A program made the position numbers and the translations under genes. From contig VZSR01001685.1 in NCBI GenBank assembly GCA_013398615.1, positions 1,266,371 to 1,330,370 on the forward strand: 64,000 nucleotides of DNA, in the 5' to 3' direction. This DNA is from Brachypodius melanocephalos (lineage: Eukaryota > Chordata > Aves > Passeriformes > Pycnonotidae). The notes under the pieces are model-generated. The model worked only from the letters and a program-made list of their open reading frames with translations, did not search any database and had not been told where the DNA came from. Shown here piece after piece: positions 25,401 through 37,100 of this stretch (positions are counted from its first letter, which is position 1; the number at the start of each line of letters is the position of its first letter).

Positions 25401-26887
25401 AGGTTTGAAAATATGTGCATTGGTTAGATACTTTTCATAAGATATTGCCATTTCATTGGGACTATACTTACATATATTCATCATACATCATTACAGGTGA
25501 TGTGCTGTTAAATACTGATTTTGTAGGTACCGTAAAATACAGTTTAAAACATATGACAAGGATAACAGCAGTCTACTTTTCAAGAACATAACCTTAATAT
25601 ATCAGCATTGCCATTTTATTGTTCCTAATAATACGATTTTTTTTTCTCTCATATAAATGTGGTGGTTTGAAAATAGCTTGGGTTTTGGTTTATATTCATT
25701 ATTATATGCTTGTGCTTGTGTCCAAACTCCTGCTCCCTAGTTTTGCAGTTTAATTTACTCTTGTACATAGAAGTTAAGAGAGTTTTATTGAAACATTTTC
25801 AAAATACATTTGGGTTCTGTACCTTCAAAACAGTAATTTCCATAGGCCTCTATATAAATGATAAATATTTTAGCACAACAGATATAAAGCTGGATAATAA
25901 CCAGTCTTTAGAACTATATCATAAACGTAAGCATATTGTGAAAAGTTCTGCTTAAGCCCACCTACCAATAAGTAACTGTTTTATTTTCTAATAACAGTTA
26001 GTTTAAAACCTCTACTTCCATATTCTACTTCAGCGAAGGCTGCAGAAGTCAGAAACACCCCTGGGTACAGAACACTCATTCCCAAGCAGATTGAGGGAAC
26101 ACTAGTAAGAATGTCAAGGCTCACAGCAACATCCAAAACTCAGCTGATTCCCTACAGCATTTCTGCAGATTTTCTGTGTTGTGGTTAAAAGAACAGGACT
26201 GCAAGATTTGCAAGCATGCTAGTTTGTTGCAGTAATAGTTGGGGGGAAATAAGTTTAGGTAAGGAAGAAGAAAAAGGCCAAAAAACCTACCTAGAATTTC
26301 TAGAATTTCAAAAATTCATTTTCTGTCAGTATTTCCCCACTGACATTTTATGCCTTTTTGAAGTCTTGATGACCCTGGAAAGTCCTACTCTTTGAGAAGA
26401 TTAGTACAGATTACACCAAAGCTGACTCTTTCTGACACACATTGAATTATTTTCACCACATACAAAACAAGCAGGATTTTCAGGTATCACTACTTAAATT
26501 ACTGATTAATTTCTTGACATTGTTCAATAAAGACTTTATGAAATGTTTAATAATTCATGTAATCTTTTCTACAGGACCCTTTCACTAACTGATATTAAGC
26601 TTTATCCATATTGAGTCAACTCTGTAAAAAGTTTTTGTAAAAATGGAAGAAAGGAGGAAACTTAAATAACATTTGGTGTATCACCATCTATATTTAACAC
26701 TCAAAAATTTCTGTGGACATATTGACATAAAGACAATCAGAATGTCTTTATGAATACAAGAAGTACCAATAGTATGATTAAGAGAGAAACTGGTAAGGTA
26801 GAAAAGTTAATTTAGCTGAAGCAATACAGAGTAGATGTTGAACAGGAGCCTCAGCTTTTAATGAGGCAATGAGACAGATTAGGTCAG
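22407..26887. other. Unique AT-rich DNA containing one Cys-rich frame
   Basis: No repeat recognised. The only frame of interest is on the minus strand at 23246-23623 and is described separately. The remainder is AT-rich, with no CpG cluster. Confidence 0.5.
23246..23623 (-). other. Candidate ORF, Cys-rich, signal-peptide-like start (125 aa)
   Basis: I do not recognise this protein. The N-terminus, especially from the second Met (residue 9, MTLSTISYVLLCAAMGVTGSD), has the shape of a signal peptide with a plausible cleavage after Gly27. The next 50 residues hold eight cysteines, including a C-x4-C-x-C-x7-C spacing (CLNHQCECSYWQQMRC, about residues 63-78) that resembles the N-terminal cap of leucine-rich-repeat proteins, although no leucine-rich repeats follow. 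Two possible N-glycosylation sites (NSS about 81, NLS about 99) are present. The frame contains six CpGs, somewhat more than its surroundings. Against it: a frame of this length is expected about once or twice by chance in 64 kb of such AT-rich DNA, and I see no conserved domain. It could be a single exon of a spliced gene or simply chance. Confidence 0.15.
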
Positions 26888-27020
26888 GTTCAAGGTCAGG
26901 TTGGAGAGATGATGTAATCATCCTGATCTAATTGAAGATGTCCCTTCTTATTGCAGGGGGGGTTGAACTACATGAGCTTTAAAGATCTCTTCCAGCCTAG
27001 CCATGCTATTATTCTATATA
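26888..27020 (+). mobile_element. CR1 LINE 3' end fragment, plus strand
   Basis: A short CR1 tail showing 'caaggtcaggttgga' (about 26891), 'ctgatctaattgaagatgt' (about 26923), 'ttgcaggggggg' (about 26951), a 'ctttaaagatctcttccag' block (about 26978) and the terminal 'attctata' element. Only the last part of ORF2 and the 3' UTR remain. No coding potential. Confidence 0.9.
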
Positions 27021-27163
27021 CAATAATATGATGGACTGACAACAATATGGACCAATCCCATTATGAATCTGATAAAGAAGTGTATCATCATCTTTCATTT
27101 CATATTAAATGAAATTCAATATTTTCTGGGGTTTGATGCTTTTTACTGGATTTTATTTGGGGC

Positions 27164-27179
27164 TTTTTTTTTTTTTTTT
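27164..27179. repeat. Poly-T homopolymer (16 bp)
   Basis: An uninterrupted T run. It lies 140 bp after the CR1 tail and is not part of that element. Confidence 0.9.
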
Positions 27180-28081
27180 ACAATTGATCATTTTAACAGA
27201 TTAGAAATTAGTCACTCAAAAATTGTTAAAATAAGCCTTGTGGGTAAGGTTCCCTGTAGATGTTTAATTAAGGTCTCTTTCTTTACACCTCTTATGTCCT
27301 GTGATGCTGAAGGCCATTCCTGAGCCCATCATTAGTATATTTCCTGAGTGATAATCATTAAGTATCTTTTTTCATTTCAAGGCTTTACTGATATCTTGAA
27401 ATAAGAATAGAGACTTATTGCACAAATAAGTTACAGGTCTTGTGTTGGTGTCAGGAGAAAGGACATAGTGGAAAAATTCTGAGGCTGACTGCAAGACTTT
27501 TTAAAAAAACCCTAAAGAGCAGGGATTTGAAGGGAGGGCAGGGTTGTCATCTATACCACTGAGACAACAGATTGATGTTACACATATATTTGTACTTCAG
27601 CCCTGATGGTCTTCTCAGCTTACAGCTGCTGTGCTCAAACAGGAACACAAATGGGTCCCAGGTGGGATATGTGACAATGACTAAATGATCTCAGCTTCAA
27701 AGTGTCCAAACAAAACTGGTGTAATCTCCCTGCTGCTCATAAATAGCCTCTTTTTGGCAATAAAGCCAACTAGTTTACTATAATTCATAGGTAACACAAC
27801 CAACCTGGATGTGCAATTGGCTGGTGCGATTCATTTTTTTATTAAAATAAGTTAAGAGAGATACTCACCCCTTCCTTTCTCTTTGTACCAATAGGAAAAT
27901 TTCAGCAGTCAAGAAGCCAGCCCTACATTTCTGATACCGAAAAGCTGATATTTGTGGAAGCATAGCCTCCTACTGTTAGAAGTATAGGGAAATCAAGGAT
28001 TTGCTGGAAGAGAGGACTCTTGTTTTGAAAATACATGCCTGAGACCATGATGATTAAACAGGTCAGGAGACTGAAACTCCC

Positions 28082-28096
28082 TTTTTTTTTTTTTTT
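28082..28096. repeat. Poly-T homopolymer (15 bp)
   Basis: An uninterrupted T run. Overlapping open frames on both strands are low-complexity artefacts. Confidence 0.9.
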
Positions 28097-28161
28097 CTTT
28101 CTTGTGAAACTACAGAAAAAACAAAGTTGTGAGAGATCAGGCTCAAAAAAATCACTCTGGA

Positions 28162-28179
28162 AAGAAGAAGAAGAAGAAG
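28162..28179. repeat. (GAA)n microsatellite
   Basis: About six AAG/GAA units in 18 bp. Simple sequence repeat. Confidence 0.85.
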
Positions 28180-29187
28180 CCACCTCCTGGAAATGTCATT
28201 TCTTTTCACATGTGTACACAGCTCAAGAACCACGTGGGCATATTGAACTCTGTGAGAGACATGATATTCTAGTATTATCCTAACACAGCTCCTTGAAAGC
28301 AGCTGGTTTTCCTCCTTGAACCTAAATAGTTCTGTAAAAGTTACTGAAATTAAGTCTCACAGCATTAATCATTCATTAAGCCCCATTGCTGCTGCTGGAA
28401 CTATTAACGCCACATTTCCATTGGTAACTGGTGTGTTTCCTTCCATGTTCTCATATTCACAAATAAACTGGAAATTGCCTTTAATTTTTCATTAGGAACT
28501 AAAGAGGATAATTGGATTTTATTAAAATAAATCACTCACAGTTTTTAATGCAAATGCACAAGTAGCATCAAAGACACTGAAAAGCTTCTGAAAGAAATAA
28601 TAATAAAACAGTGGATCAGTCTCACAAGTTTAACTTGCAGCTTTTCCACAGCCAGAGGGCCTGTTCTATTAAAACATGGCAAATACATAGCAGCAGAAAA
28701 AGAATAAAGAGAATTTTCAAGAGGTGACTGCCAGATCAACACCACAAGAAGTTACTGAGTTTGATAAAGAAACGAGACATCAAGGGTGGGGGGACTACAG
28801 AGTTGCCTTTCCTCTATAATTATCAGAGAGGGCAAAATGTGCTAAGGGAGATACAAACGAGGGCAGCTTGCAGGCAGAGTAGTGCTGTAGTTGGAGTTTC
28901 AGACCCAGAGTTAAGATATCATAATATCCCAATATGGTGGAAAAAAGTCTATTTAAAAAAAAAAATTAAAGGAAGGATAAAAGAAGTAAAACCTCAGAAA
29001 GCTGCAGGTGAAGACCAAGCCACTAGAGAGGTGTTAAACTTTTGTGATGATGAGCTCATCATTTGAGATTCACAAATATAAGTCAATGCCAGCTGACATT
29101 TACTGGTATTTACATGCTTTACTGAGCTTTCTGATCTCAAACTCCAAAATCTGATTCTTTCACACACTTCATGTCTTTCATCTTTTC

Positions 29188-29203
29188 TTTTTTTTTTTTT
29201 TTT
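29188..29203. repeat. Poly-T homopolymer (16 bp)
   Basis: An uninterrupted T run within a pyrimidine-rich stretch. Confidence 0.9.
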
Positions 29204-29935
29204 CATTTCTCCCCTCTAATGATTCCCATTCTACCAGTAACCATTCCATTTTATAAACCTGCATTTCAAAAATAAGTATAGATCAATACTTGAGGGGGAA
29301 AAAAAAGGAGATATCTACAGGACAAATATTAATGATCAGAACTTTACAAAAAGTGTAACAAGATATAGGAAGACATTAATGAAAATTACTAAAATACTTG
29401 ATATACCAAGACCATTAAGTAAATACTAATAGCTAGTTTCTTTACTCTTGCCTATCTTTAAAACAGGCAAAGCATTTGTCTTGATACAGAGCTTCACATA
29501 TATGCTGACCATTTAGTACATCTGTACTTTAACTCTCTTAAACTAAAAGAGTGGAGTAAATTATTTTGTCACTGGTATACTAATGGTCACTAAACTCACA
29601 CTATTCTATAGAATTAGGTACCAGAAAATTTTCCAGGACTTCAGAGGGTAGCCTTTGATTTTAGATTGCTTGAAGATCACAGAATCCTGACAGAGGACAT
29701 GGAAAAGTTGTCATTGCAAGACCACTTGGTGATCTTTGAACAGTCATTGTGACTCAGAAAGGTGTCTAAGGACAGGAAGAAAGAAAATTACATTCCTATC
29801 TTCAAGAAGGACAGTAAAATAGACCCAGAGAATAGACCTTGAGCCTTGGAACCTGATGAAGAAAGTAATACTGTAACAATGAACAAGAAGCTCATCAAGA
29901 GTAGTTTTTATGGTACCATGACTGGAAAGTGATGC

Positions 29936-30235
29936 TTGACCAATCTACCGATCACCTTCTACAGTGAAATGACTGGCTTAGCAAATGAGGGGAAAGGAGA
30001 GGATACTGGGTATTTTGATTCCATAAAGGCTTTTTACACTGCCACTCATAAGATTCTCAGAGAGACACTGATGAGGCATTCACCAGATGGACAGACAGCA
30101 ATGGATGGAAAACCAGCTGAATGGACATGCCCAGAGAGGGGGTGGTTGGTGACCCATAGCACAAACTCTATTTGGGGGGCAATAACCACCAGGGCATCCC
30201 AGGGGTTGATACTGGCTCCAATCCTGTTCAATTAA
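29936..30235 (+). pseudogene. CR1 ORF2 reverse-transcriptase remnant, first block
   Basis: A 99-codon open frame that matches the fingers/palm part of CR1 reverse transcriptase. Recognisable pieces are TNLPITFYSEMTGLANEGKG (about residues 2-21), corresponding to the 'LTNLIAFYDEMTGWVDEG' segment; DSIKAFYTATHKIL (about 28-41), where an active copy would have D-F-S-K-A-F-D-T-V-S-H; and ASQGLILAPILFN (about 87-99), the degraded GVPQGSVLGPVLFN motif. The catalytic first Asp environment is altered (FSKAFD has become SIKAFY) and a stop follows LFN, so it cannot work as a polymerase. The start Met is an internal codon. Confidence 0.8.
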
Positions 30236-30274
30236 TGACCTAAACAATGGGGCAGAGTGTAGCCTCAGTAATAA

Positions 30275-30648
30275 CCATGAGGAGCTGCATTAGGACTAGC
30301 AAGTCTGACAGGTGGGCAATGAGAGAGATTGAAAACTACCTGAGATTTGAGCTCTATGGGTTGGGATCAGAAACACAAAATCCACTGGGGACAACTTACT
30401 AGTTGCAAGCTCCAAGAATTGCTGCTGGGCCAGACCTGTGCAACTGCTTCATTAATGACTTGGATGATGGAACAGCACAGATGATATTCAGCCCAGACGA
30501 GTGGCTGACACACCAGAGTCATCTTGCCATTCAAAGGGACCTCAACAAGGTGGCAAAATGGGACAACAGGAAATTAATGACATTCAATAAATGCCAAATC
30601 CCGCACTTGAGTAGGAATAGCCTCATGCACAGGATAGCTGGGAGCTGA
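30275..30648 (+). pseudogene. CR1 ORF2 reverse-transcriptase remnant, duplicated second block
   Basis: This segment repeats the same part of the reverse transcriptase already seen at about 30070-30240: 'gacaggtgggcaatgagaga' at about 30308, 'cacaaaatccactgggg' at about 30374, and the phase that in active copies encodes P-V-L-F-N-x-F-I-N-D-L-D, here degenerate, with CNCFINDLDDGTAQ readable at 30437-30480. The sequence then runs on normally through 'aaagggacctcaacaaggtgg' type ORF2 text (about 30533-30560). Its frame is open for 81 codons (30403-30648) but shows the same loss of the YADD/FADD catalytic core as other decayed copies; only 'FSPDEW' remains where FADDT is expected. Confidence 0.7.
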
Positions 30649-33600
30649 CTAGCTGCAGAGTAGCTTTGCAGAGAACTGCTCCTGGGTCCTTCCTGACTAC
30701 AAGCTGACCATGAGCAAACAACGCCTCCTCTCAGCCAAGCAGACCAGAAATGACATTGAGTCTGTTAGGAAAAGCCTCTCCCACAGATCAGAGAAGGCAC
30801 TGATGAGCCCACATCAGGAATGGTGGATCGAATATTGGGCTCCTCAGTACAGAAGAGGCATGGAAATACTGGAGAGAGCTCAGCAAAGGGCGACAAAACT
30901 GACTAAGAGAAGTCACCATCATTCTTATCCACACATACGTATATATATATGTATTCAGGACAGAAGAGAGGAAGAGGAAATCAGACTCTTCTTGCTGATG
31001 CTCAGTGACAGGAAAAATGCCAATGGACACCAATTCAGAGAGGAAATTCCATTTAAATGTAAAAAAAGTCTTTTTTCACCATGACCGTTTTGGAATGCAG
31101 ATTTGTCAGAGAAGGCGTGGAGTCTCCACGCTTGGAGATATTCAAAACACAACCAGACACAGCCCTTAGAAATTAGCTCTAGGAAATCCTGGTTTTAGCA
31201 GGAACATTTGGCTAGACCATGCCCAAAACTCCCTTCCAGCCTCAGTGGTGGTGCGATTCAAAGTATAAACATCACACATCCGTATTTCAGGTTTTCAGAA
31301 CTAGAAAATATGACTTCAAAAGAAAACATCAAGAGATGCAGTTGATTTCTACATTACTGCTACTGTATAATACTCACAAAACATTTGCCTTGATAAATGA
31401 TTTTAAATCTTGGGATGACCTATTTTATACTGTGTTAAAACCACTTTCATTTTAGCCCACCAATACTGATTTTCAATTTTCAGTTTCTTTTGAACTTCAG
31501 AAGCAGAGAACTTTTTGCTTATTTCAGACCTGTTCGGGTATACACGAATATTACCAGAGAACTTGATGAAAATAAAGAAATAGTCCTGTGGCTAAAAAAA
31601 GATTGTGTGGTTTTTTCTAAAAAAACCCACCCTTATAAGCTTGCCCTGCAGTTAAGCTGCTATAGCAAACAGTAGTAGTCCATTCACATCTATTATAAAA
31701 GCAGTATCACCTGCAGTTTTATTGACTGTCAGAAAACAGGTCCTATTTCACAAAACAATAAAAATCAAATTTAGTGTGAAATCTCCCAAGGTTGTAGCCT
31801 GTAACCTTATAATATCAGAAATGACAGCAGTAAGCCTTTTCTTTCCCTCCTTTTTTCCAGTTCAGACTCCAAAAGAAACCAGATATTATATTCCAGAGCA
31901 GGGAGTCCTGCAGACATAGACGTATTACCATGCAGAGGCACAACAAAGGTATCAGAAAATGTTTTCAGTTTGTTACTTTTCTTAGTGATCTATACTTCTA
32001 GCCAAGACAGAAAGGCACAGCCTGTTACTCTAACACTCACGGGTAAATTTTAAGGACTGAACAAAGTACAAAGCATTACCAACAGGATGTAATTTTGCTT
32101 TTCTTACCCTTTAATATTTCCCTACTTGTGTTCACACAAATAATTATGCAAACACAAGTGAAAGAACATATAGGAAGTGCAACTGAACTCTTCAGGTACA
32201 AGGTGAGTGTATTGGATTTGCATAGCAAAATTTTGGTCTAGGAGGGGTCATGAGAGGTGTCTTCTGTGAGAATCACCAGAAGGTTCCCCCATGTCCAACA
32301 GAGTCAGTGCTGCTTAGATACCTCAGTGGCTGAGTATTTCACTCCAAAGTACTCAGTAGCTCCATTCATTTCAATTTTCCATTTCAACATGCATGTTGAA
32401 GTTTGATAAAAGTTCCCCAAAATTAGATAAAACACGCAGTAATACAGATTATTAGACACACTTTAAAGGAATTCCACAAAACAGGAAAAAAAAGTGTCTT
32501 TCCATCTGTAATGGAAAGGTTATTTAAAAAAAAAGGAAAGCCAACTCAGAATCTAATATTTATCAAAAAGTGAAATGTCAGTGTGAGGTGCACACATAAA
32601 TTTGGAGTAGTCTTTATAGACTTCACACTGCTGATTGCAAAATTGGAATTTGTACCTGTAGATATACACACAAAATATTATAAGGTTCTGTAATCAAGCT
32701 TTTATTTTCCATCACTTCTGACACAAACAAATGGAGAAGAATTGCATGGGAACAAAAGTTCAGACTACCCACCGACTCCCTACCTGCCTTTCTTCAGCAT
32801 CCATTTTGGAAAAGAATAAATCAACTTTCCCCTCCCTTAATATAGTGTTGGACTCTTACTCTGAAAACTTTAGGACGGAGTAAAAGTTTGTATCTGAAGT
32901 AACAATTTAAACACAGATCATATCCCTAAAGATGCAGCTAAACAGGACCACTCAGATAGTCCAAAGCTGTCCATCAGGAGCCATTTCTTGTACCTTTCAG
33001 AGCAGGCACATTCCACTACAGGTCTCTTGCTAGATCCCCATTAAGTGCTGCAAGGGACCTTGACCAGGCAACCAAATAAAAATAACTCAATATAGAAGAT
33101 GGGCTCATTTGATTCAAGCAGAGGTTAAAGCAGGTTATCCAATTTTAGGTTTGCCCAATTATCAGTTTGGGCTTTCTTTTCTAGCCCAGCATGAGTTCAG
33201 ATTTGAGCCTTAGTCGAGTAAATAGCTGCCTCAAACAGGAGCTGAACAAGCTATCTTCATTAAAACTTCTCTACAGAGAGTTTGAATGTTTGAGCAAGAA
33301 AAGAAAAGGAAGAGGGGAAAGCAAATGAGGCTCTCAGGCTGAGAGTTCCCTTTCATCTAGGCAATGTAATGCAAATCCTTTCTATTGCGCATTTTAAGAT
33401 GTAAATTGGATTCAAGTTGATGTCCACCTGTCTTGAACCAGCAGGAATGTCTTCCCATTTTTATCAAAGCATTTCTCTGCCAATTACTGGCTGTTGTGAC
33501 AGTTGGAGATTTTTGCGTGTGTGTGCAGACTTTTATAAATACAAACTCATTAAAATTAGATCTTTCACATTCTGATTGCAAGAAAAACTGTCACCGAAAA

Positions 33601-33994
33601 ATATCAGGGGTCAAGTGATCTGTATAGTCTAATTACATCCTAAAAGACCTAGAGGCTTATGTTTATGAGAAAAAATAGAGTCCTATTTCCTTGGTATTTT
33701 CCATTTTCAAAATTTTATTCTTTTTAAGAGGGGAAAACATTATGTAATACAGAAAGACACATTGTTTACTCACTGCAGACAACTAAGTCTCTATTCATTA
33801 AATTATATTTAATAGCAAAAATTTCCCAATTAATTTAAGTAAATTCTATGCCATTCCATAGAAAAATAGATGTTTATTAGAACAACTCTAGAGAGCTCAT
33901 ATACTGGAATTCACCAAATCATTAATAAGAAACAACAAGTTCAGATCAAGTTGCTATGATACTTGTTTCAAAACACAAACTTTAATTTCACTGG

Positions 33995-34010
33995 AAAAAA
34001 AAAAAAAAAA
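33995..34010. repeat. Poly-A homopolymer (16 bp)
   Basis: An uninterrupted A run. No retrocopy recognised upstream. Confidence 0.9.
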
Positions 34011-34115
34011 CAGATATGACTGTAATTTGTTTAGCAGTGAAAAGTATGAAACTTTTTTTTTTCATCTTATGAAATTTTTCAGCAGATTGGCTTTAAAAGT
34101 TGTATTTTTGTTTTC

Positions 34116-34130
34116 TTTTTTTTTTTTTTT
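34116..34130. repeat. Poly-T homopolymer (15 bp)
   Basis: An uninterrupted T run about 105 bp after the poly-A run at 33995, so the two are in inverted arrangement. Confidence 0.9.
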
Positions 34131-37100
34131 ACTAGTTAATTTATTCTATTGTAATATTTTGGCATGGGAAACATTTATGACCAATCTCTTGCTAATGTTC
34201 TGTGTTTGAAATGAGCATTGTAAATATGTTCAGTTACTAAGGATAGGCACATAAGTCACAACTTTGGCTACCGTGGTCTCAGAACCAATTTTCCAATGTG
34301 TTGAGGCAGATGTATTCTCTGCATGCAGCAATATTTGATATATGGATATGACATTGTAGATATATTTATGATAGATTTCAGCTGCTACTTTAGATTTTTT
34401 TTCTCACTACCCTTTTGCAGTCTTTCAGCAGAAAACATGCCTGAAAACTGTTGACAGGCAGGTAAAGGTGCAAATGTTAAGGGAAAACTGAAGGAATCTT
34501 TGGATAGTTGGAAGTACCAGATGTGGAGAGAGAGACCTTTCAAAGTCTAGAATATCTTGCTCTGAATCTCAGCCATGATGTGTGGTACATGAATGGTTAT
34601 TTAAGGAGAGAGTTGGTCTAGAAAACCTTCTGAGAGGACTCCTCCTACATTTCATTTGGCCTTGAAATTCAAACATGAAATAAAATATCAGGGAAGGTTT
34701 TGGAAACAGCAAAGGCAAAAAAATTGTACTTGTCAGAAAAGCATGCCACAGAAGGTGGAGTTGTCTCCTTTCCCTCTTTGCACATATGTTGCTCAAATCT
34801 GTAGGCTTTCTCTTTTGGAGAGGGGGAAGAGCAGGGTGTGTTTTGGTTTCTGGACACGGGATTTTTTGGTGTGAGGAGGGGCCCACATTCCCTCTCAAAC
34901 ATACAAACTGGCTAACAGATTATTAGAAATCATTTATCAATAATGCAAATAATTTTTTGTTAAGATGAAAAGAAAAATCTACCAAGATGGTACTTCACAG
35001 AATATCTGGCATGTTTCAAGTTCCAGCCCAAATGTGCCCTCCACCACATCCTTCCTTGTCCAAACATCTGTACCTCCCTCCTCGAAGAATTTCCCTAATT
35101 TCTTTCTCCTGTGGAGACCCCAGTCAGGACAGGACTGTAGAGGGAATGAATTCCCCCCCTGCTTGACAGGGCATCACAACACACATACCTGGTCTCTCCT
35201 GCATTAGAGGGTAGATAATGCCAAAGTTGCTAACATGAAAAACAGGCATTTTCCCTCATGCATCACATTTGTTCACAGATTTGTGACCTCGCCTTGAAAA
35301 ATCTAAGTTAAGGAAATGAAATTCATCTGAACTAAGCCTTTCCTTCTACACTAAACACAATGGTTACACTAGCTCATCTGCAGTTATATACTGCACTATC
35401 TGCATTAGATGTTCCCCAATACCCACAGGATATTATTTTCAGTTATGTAAACTGTAGTAGTTGTGTCTCTTCCACTGTGCCACTCAGACAAAATGGAAAT
35501 TTAAACATTAAACCTCTATAAAAGGGAGATCAAATTAAGGGGTTTAATTGGAACACAGGACAGAGATATTCAAAATTAAAGAATAATCACAGACACCTTC
35601 AAAACCGGGAATTTGAAACACTGATTCAAATCAGTGATTTGAAACCAGTTTCCAGAAAGGCTGAATAAGAATCTCTAGGGCAGAATATTGGAGGTCAATG
35701 AAAGTTATCCTGAGTACCTTCACACAGTGCTCCAAGTCCAGCAAAGGACTGAGGTATATATCAGATCCAGCAAATTGTAACCATGGACCAGGCTTACATA
35801 AAGCAAAAAGAAATCATTAAAATCCTCTTGTTTGAAAGACAGGCATCAGCACAGGAAAATCAAATTATTTTTCTCAGCTGAAACATCCTTATGTTCTCAC
35901 AGAGCAGATCAAAATTCCATCCACCTCTCCTGACTTTGTATTTCGGAGTCTGTTTTCTGTAAGCTCTGAAACGTGGTCACATACTGTTATTTTCAAAGCA
36001 GAGCAATATTATGGAAGTATTTTCAAAACAAGACAGATCTCTACAATAGAATTAAAAATGGACAAAGACTATTAACCTCTGAAGCCTTTATCTGTACTTG
36101 TGTATTTGCATGGTAAGTGTACAAATACTCATAAATGTACCTACTTACCCACACACATAGATACTTGGTACGGTTATATCAATATAGATATGGATATGGC
36201 TCTAAATACAGAGAGGTGTGTGCATACACATCTTTTAAAGCAAAGAGAAGAATTAAACGTTTAACCACTAAGTTCTGCATCTTGAAGGAACTGAAACTTC
36301 AAAACGTCTTCATGCAGGAATGCCACACATTGATGAGACATAGGCTGAAAGAGGGCGTCCAGCTGGACTAAAGCCCAGTACTCATAAATGTTCCTCACAG
36401 CAACTGATTGCATTTGTCCAGCTGCTACCAGGGCAAGCTGATCAGCTGTAAGTAACAGACACTAGGAATAATTTATATTTTTTACACTATATTATACAAA
36501 ACAATCAAAATGTCAGCAGTAAAATCTTTTATAGTAATTCTGCTGAGATGCTGTGCCTCTTCCTGTGTATTTCCTTCTGGTGTGCAGAAACACGGGGTGA
36601 CATTTTCTCACTTTGAGAGATCTTTTTACTGCTTTGAGAATTAGAAATTGCCAAGGAATTCTAAAACACCAGTCTGTTTATTCTATTTTGGTTTATTTTT
36701 CATTTCTTCTTTCTCAGCAGCTAGTCCTAAGGGATTCAGTAGAATACATGCATCCTTTTAAAGGATAATTATGCTTCCATGAGGTGACTATGTCACTGTT
36801 CTACATCCTGCAGATTTATTTTGCCTGCCTAAAACTACCCTTAATTTTCACAAGGACCACATTAGATTTGCTATTTACTGGTAAAATTACGGACATTTTT
36901 TGATCTAGTGGTAGTTTGAAGCACTTAAGTCTCTTGCTGAGAACAAAAGGAGGATCACAGAGGAAGGAAGAATGACAGTCCATAAATGCTGTAAATGTTC
37001 TGAGCAAAGTTTACTGATGCTTAGACAAGTCTTCCCCCTTGTAAGTAGCACTCTGGCTACCAAGCAACCTAATTGCCACTAGGAACGAAATCATATTCCT

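Larger units (their letters stand above)
27021..29689. other. Unique AT-rich DNA with homopolymer tracts
   Basis: No gene recognised. It contains poly-T runs at 27164-27179, 28082-28096 and 29188-29203 and a (GAA)n run at 28162-28179. The segment 28350-28530 is unusually dense in ATTA/TAAT cores without being a simple repeat. Confidence 0.55.
29690..31262 (+). mobile_element. CR1 LINE, reverse-transcriptase region to 3' end, plus strand
   Basis: The longest CR1 copy in the window. Blocks in the expected order are: 'ggtgatctttgaacagtca' (about 29729), 'cctatcttcaagaagg' (about 29795), 'gtgatgcttgaccaatct' (about 29930), the reverse-transcriptase stretch to 'atcctgttcaatt' (about 30222), a second copy of that stretch ending in 'ttcattaatgacttggatg' (about 30449), 'aatattgggctcctcagta' (about 30831), 'gagagctcagcaaagggc' (about 30873), 'cttggagatattcaaaaca' (about 31130) and 'cccttccagcctcagtgg' (about 31230). 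All frames are interrupted. Part of the region after 30905 is replaced by an AT-rich patch and is shorter than the family pattern. It is dead and old, judging by the density of changes. Confidence 0.9.

Noticed and set aside
30710..31084. Plus-strand 124-codon frame
   Set aside because: It is the decayed ORF2 of the CR1 copy at 29690-31262, not an independent gene.
33995..34130. Poly-A followed by poly-T, considered as tails of two retrocopies
   Set aside because: No gene-like sequence is recognisable on either side and no flanking duplications are visible. They are treated as simple tracts.
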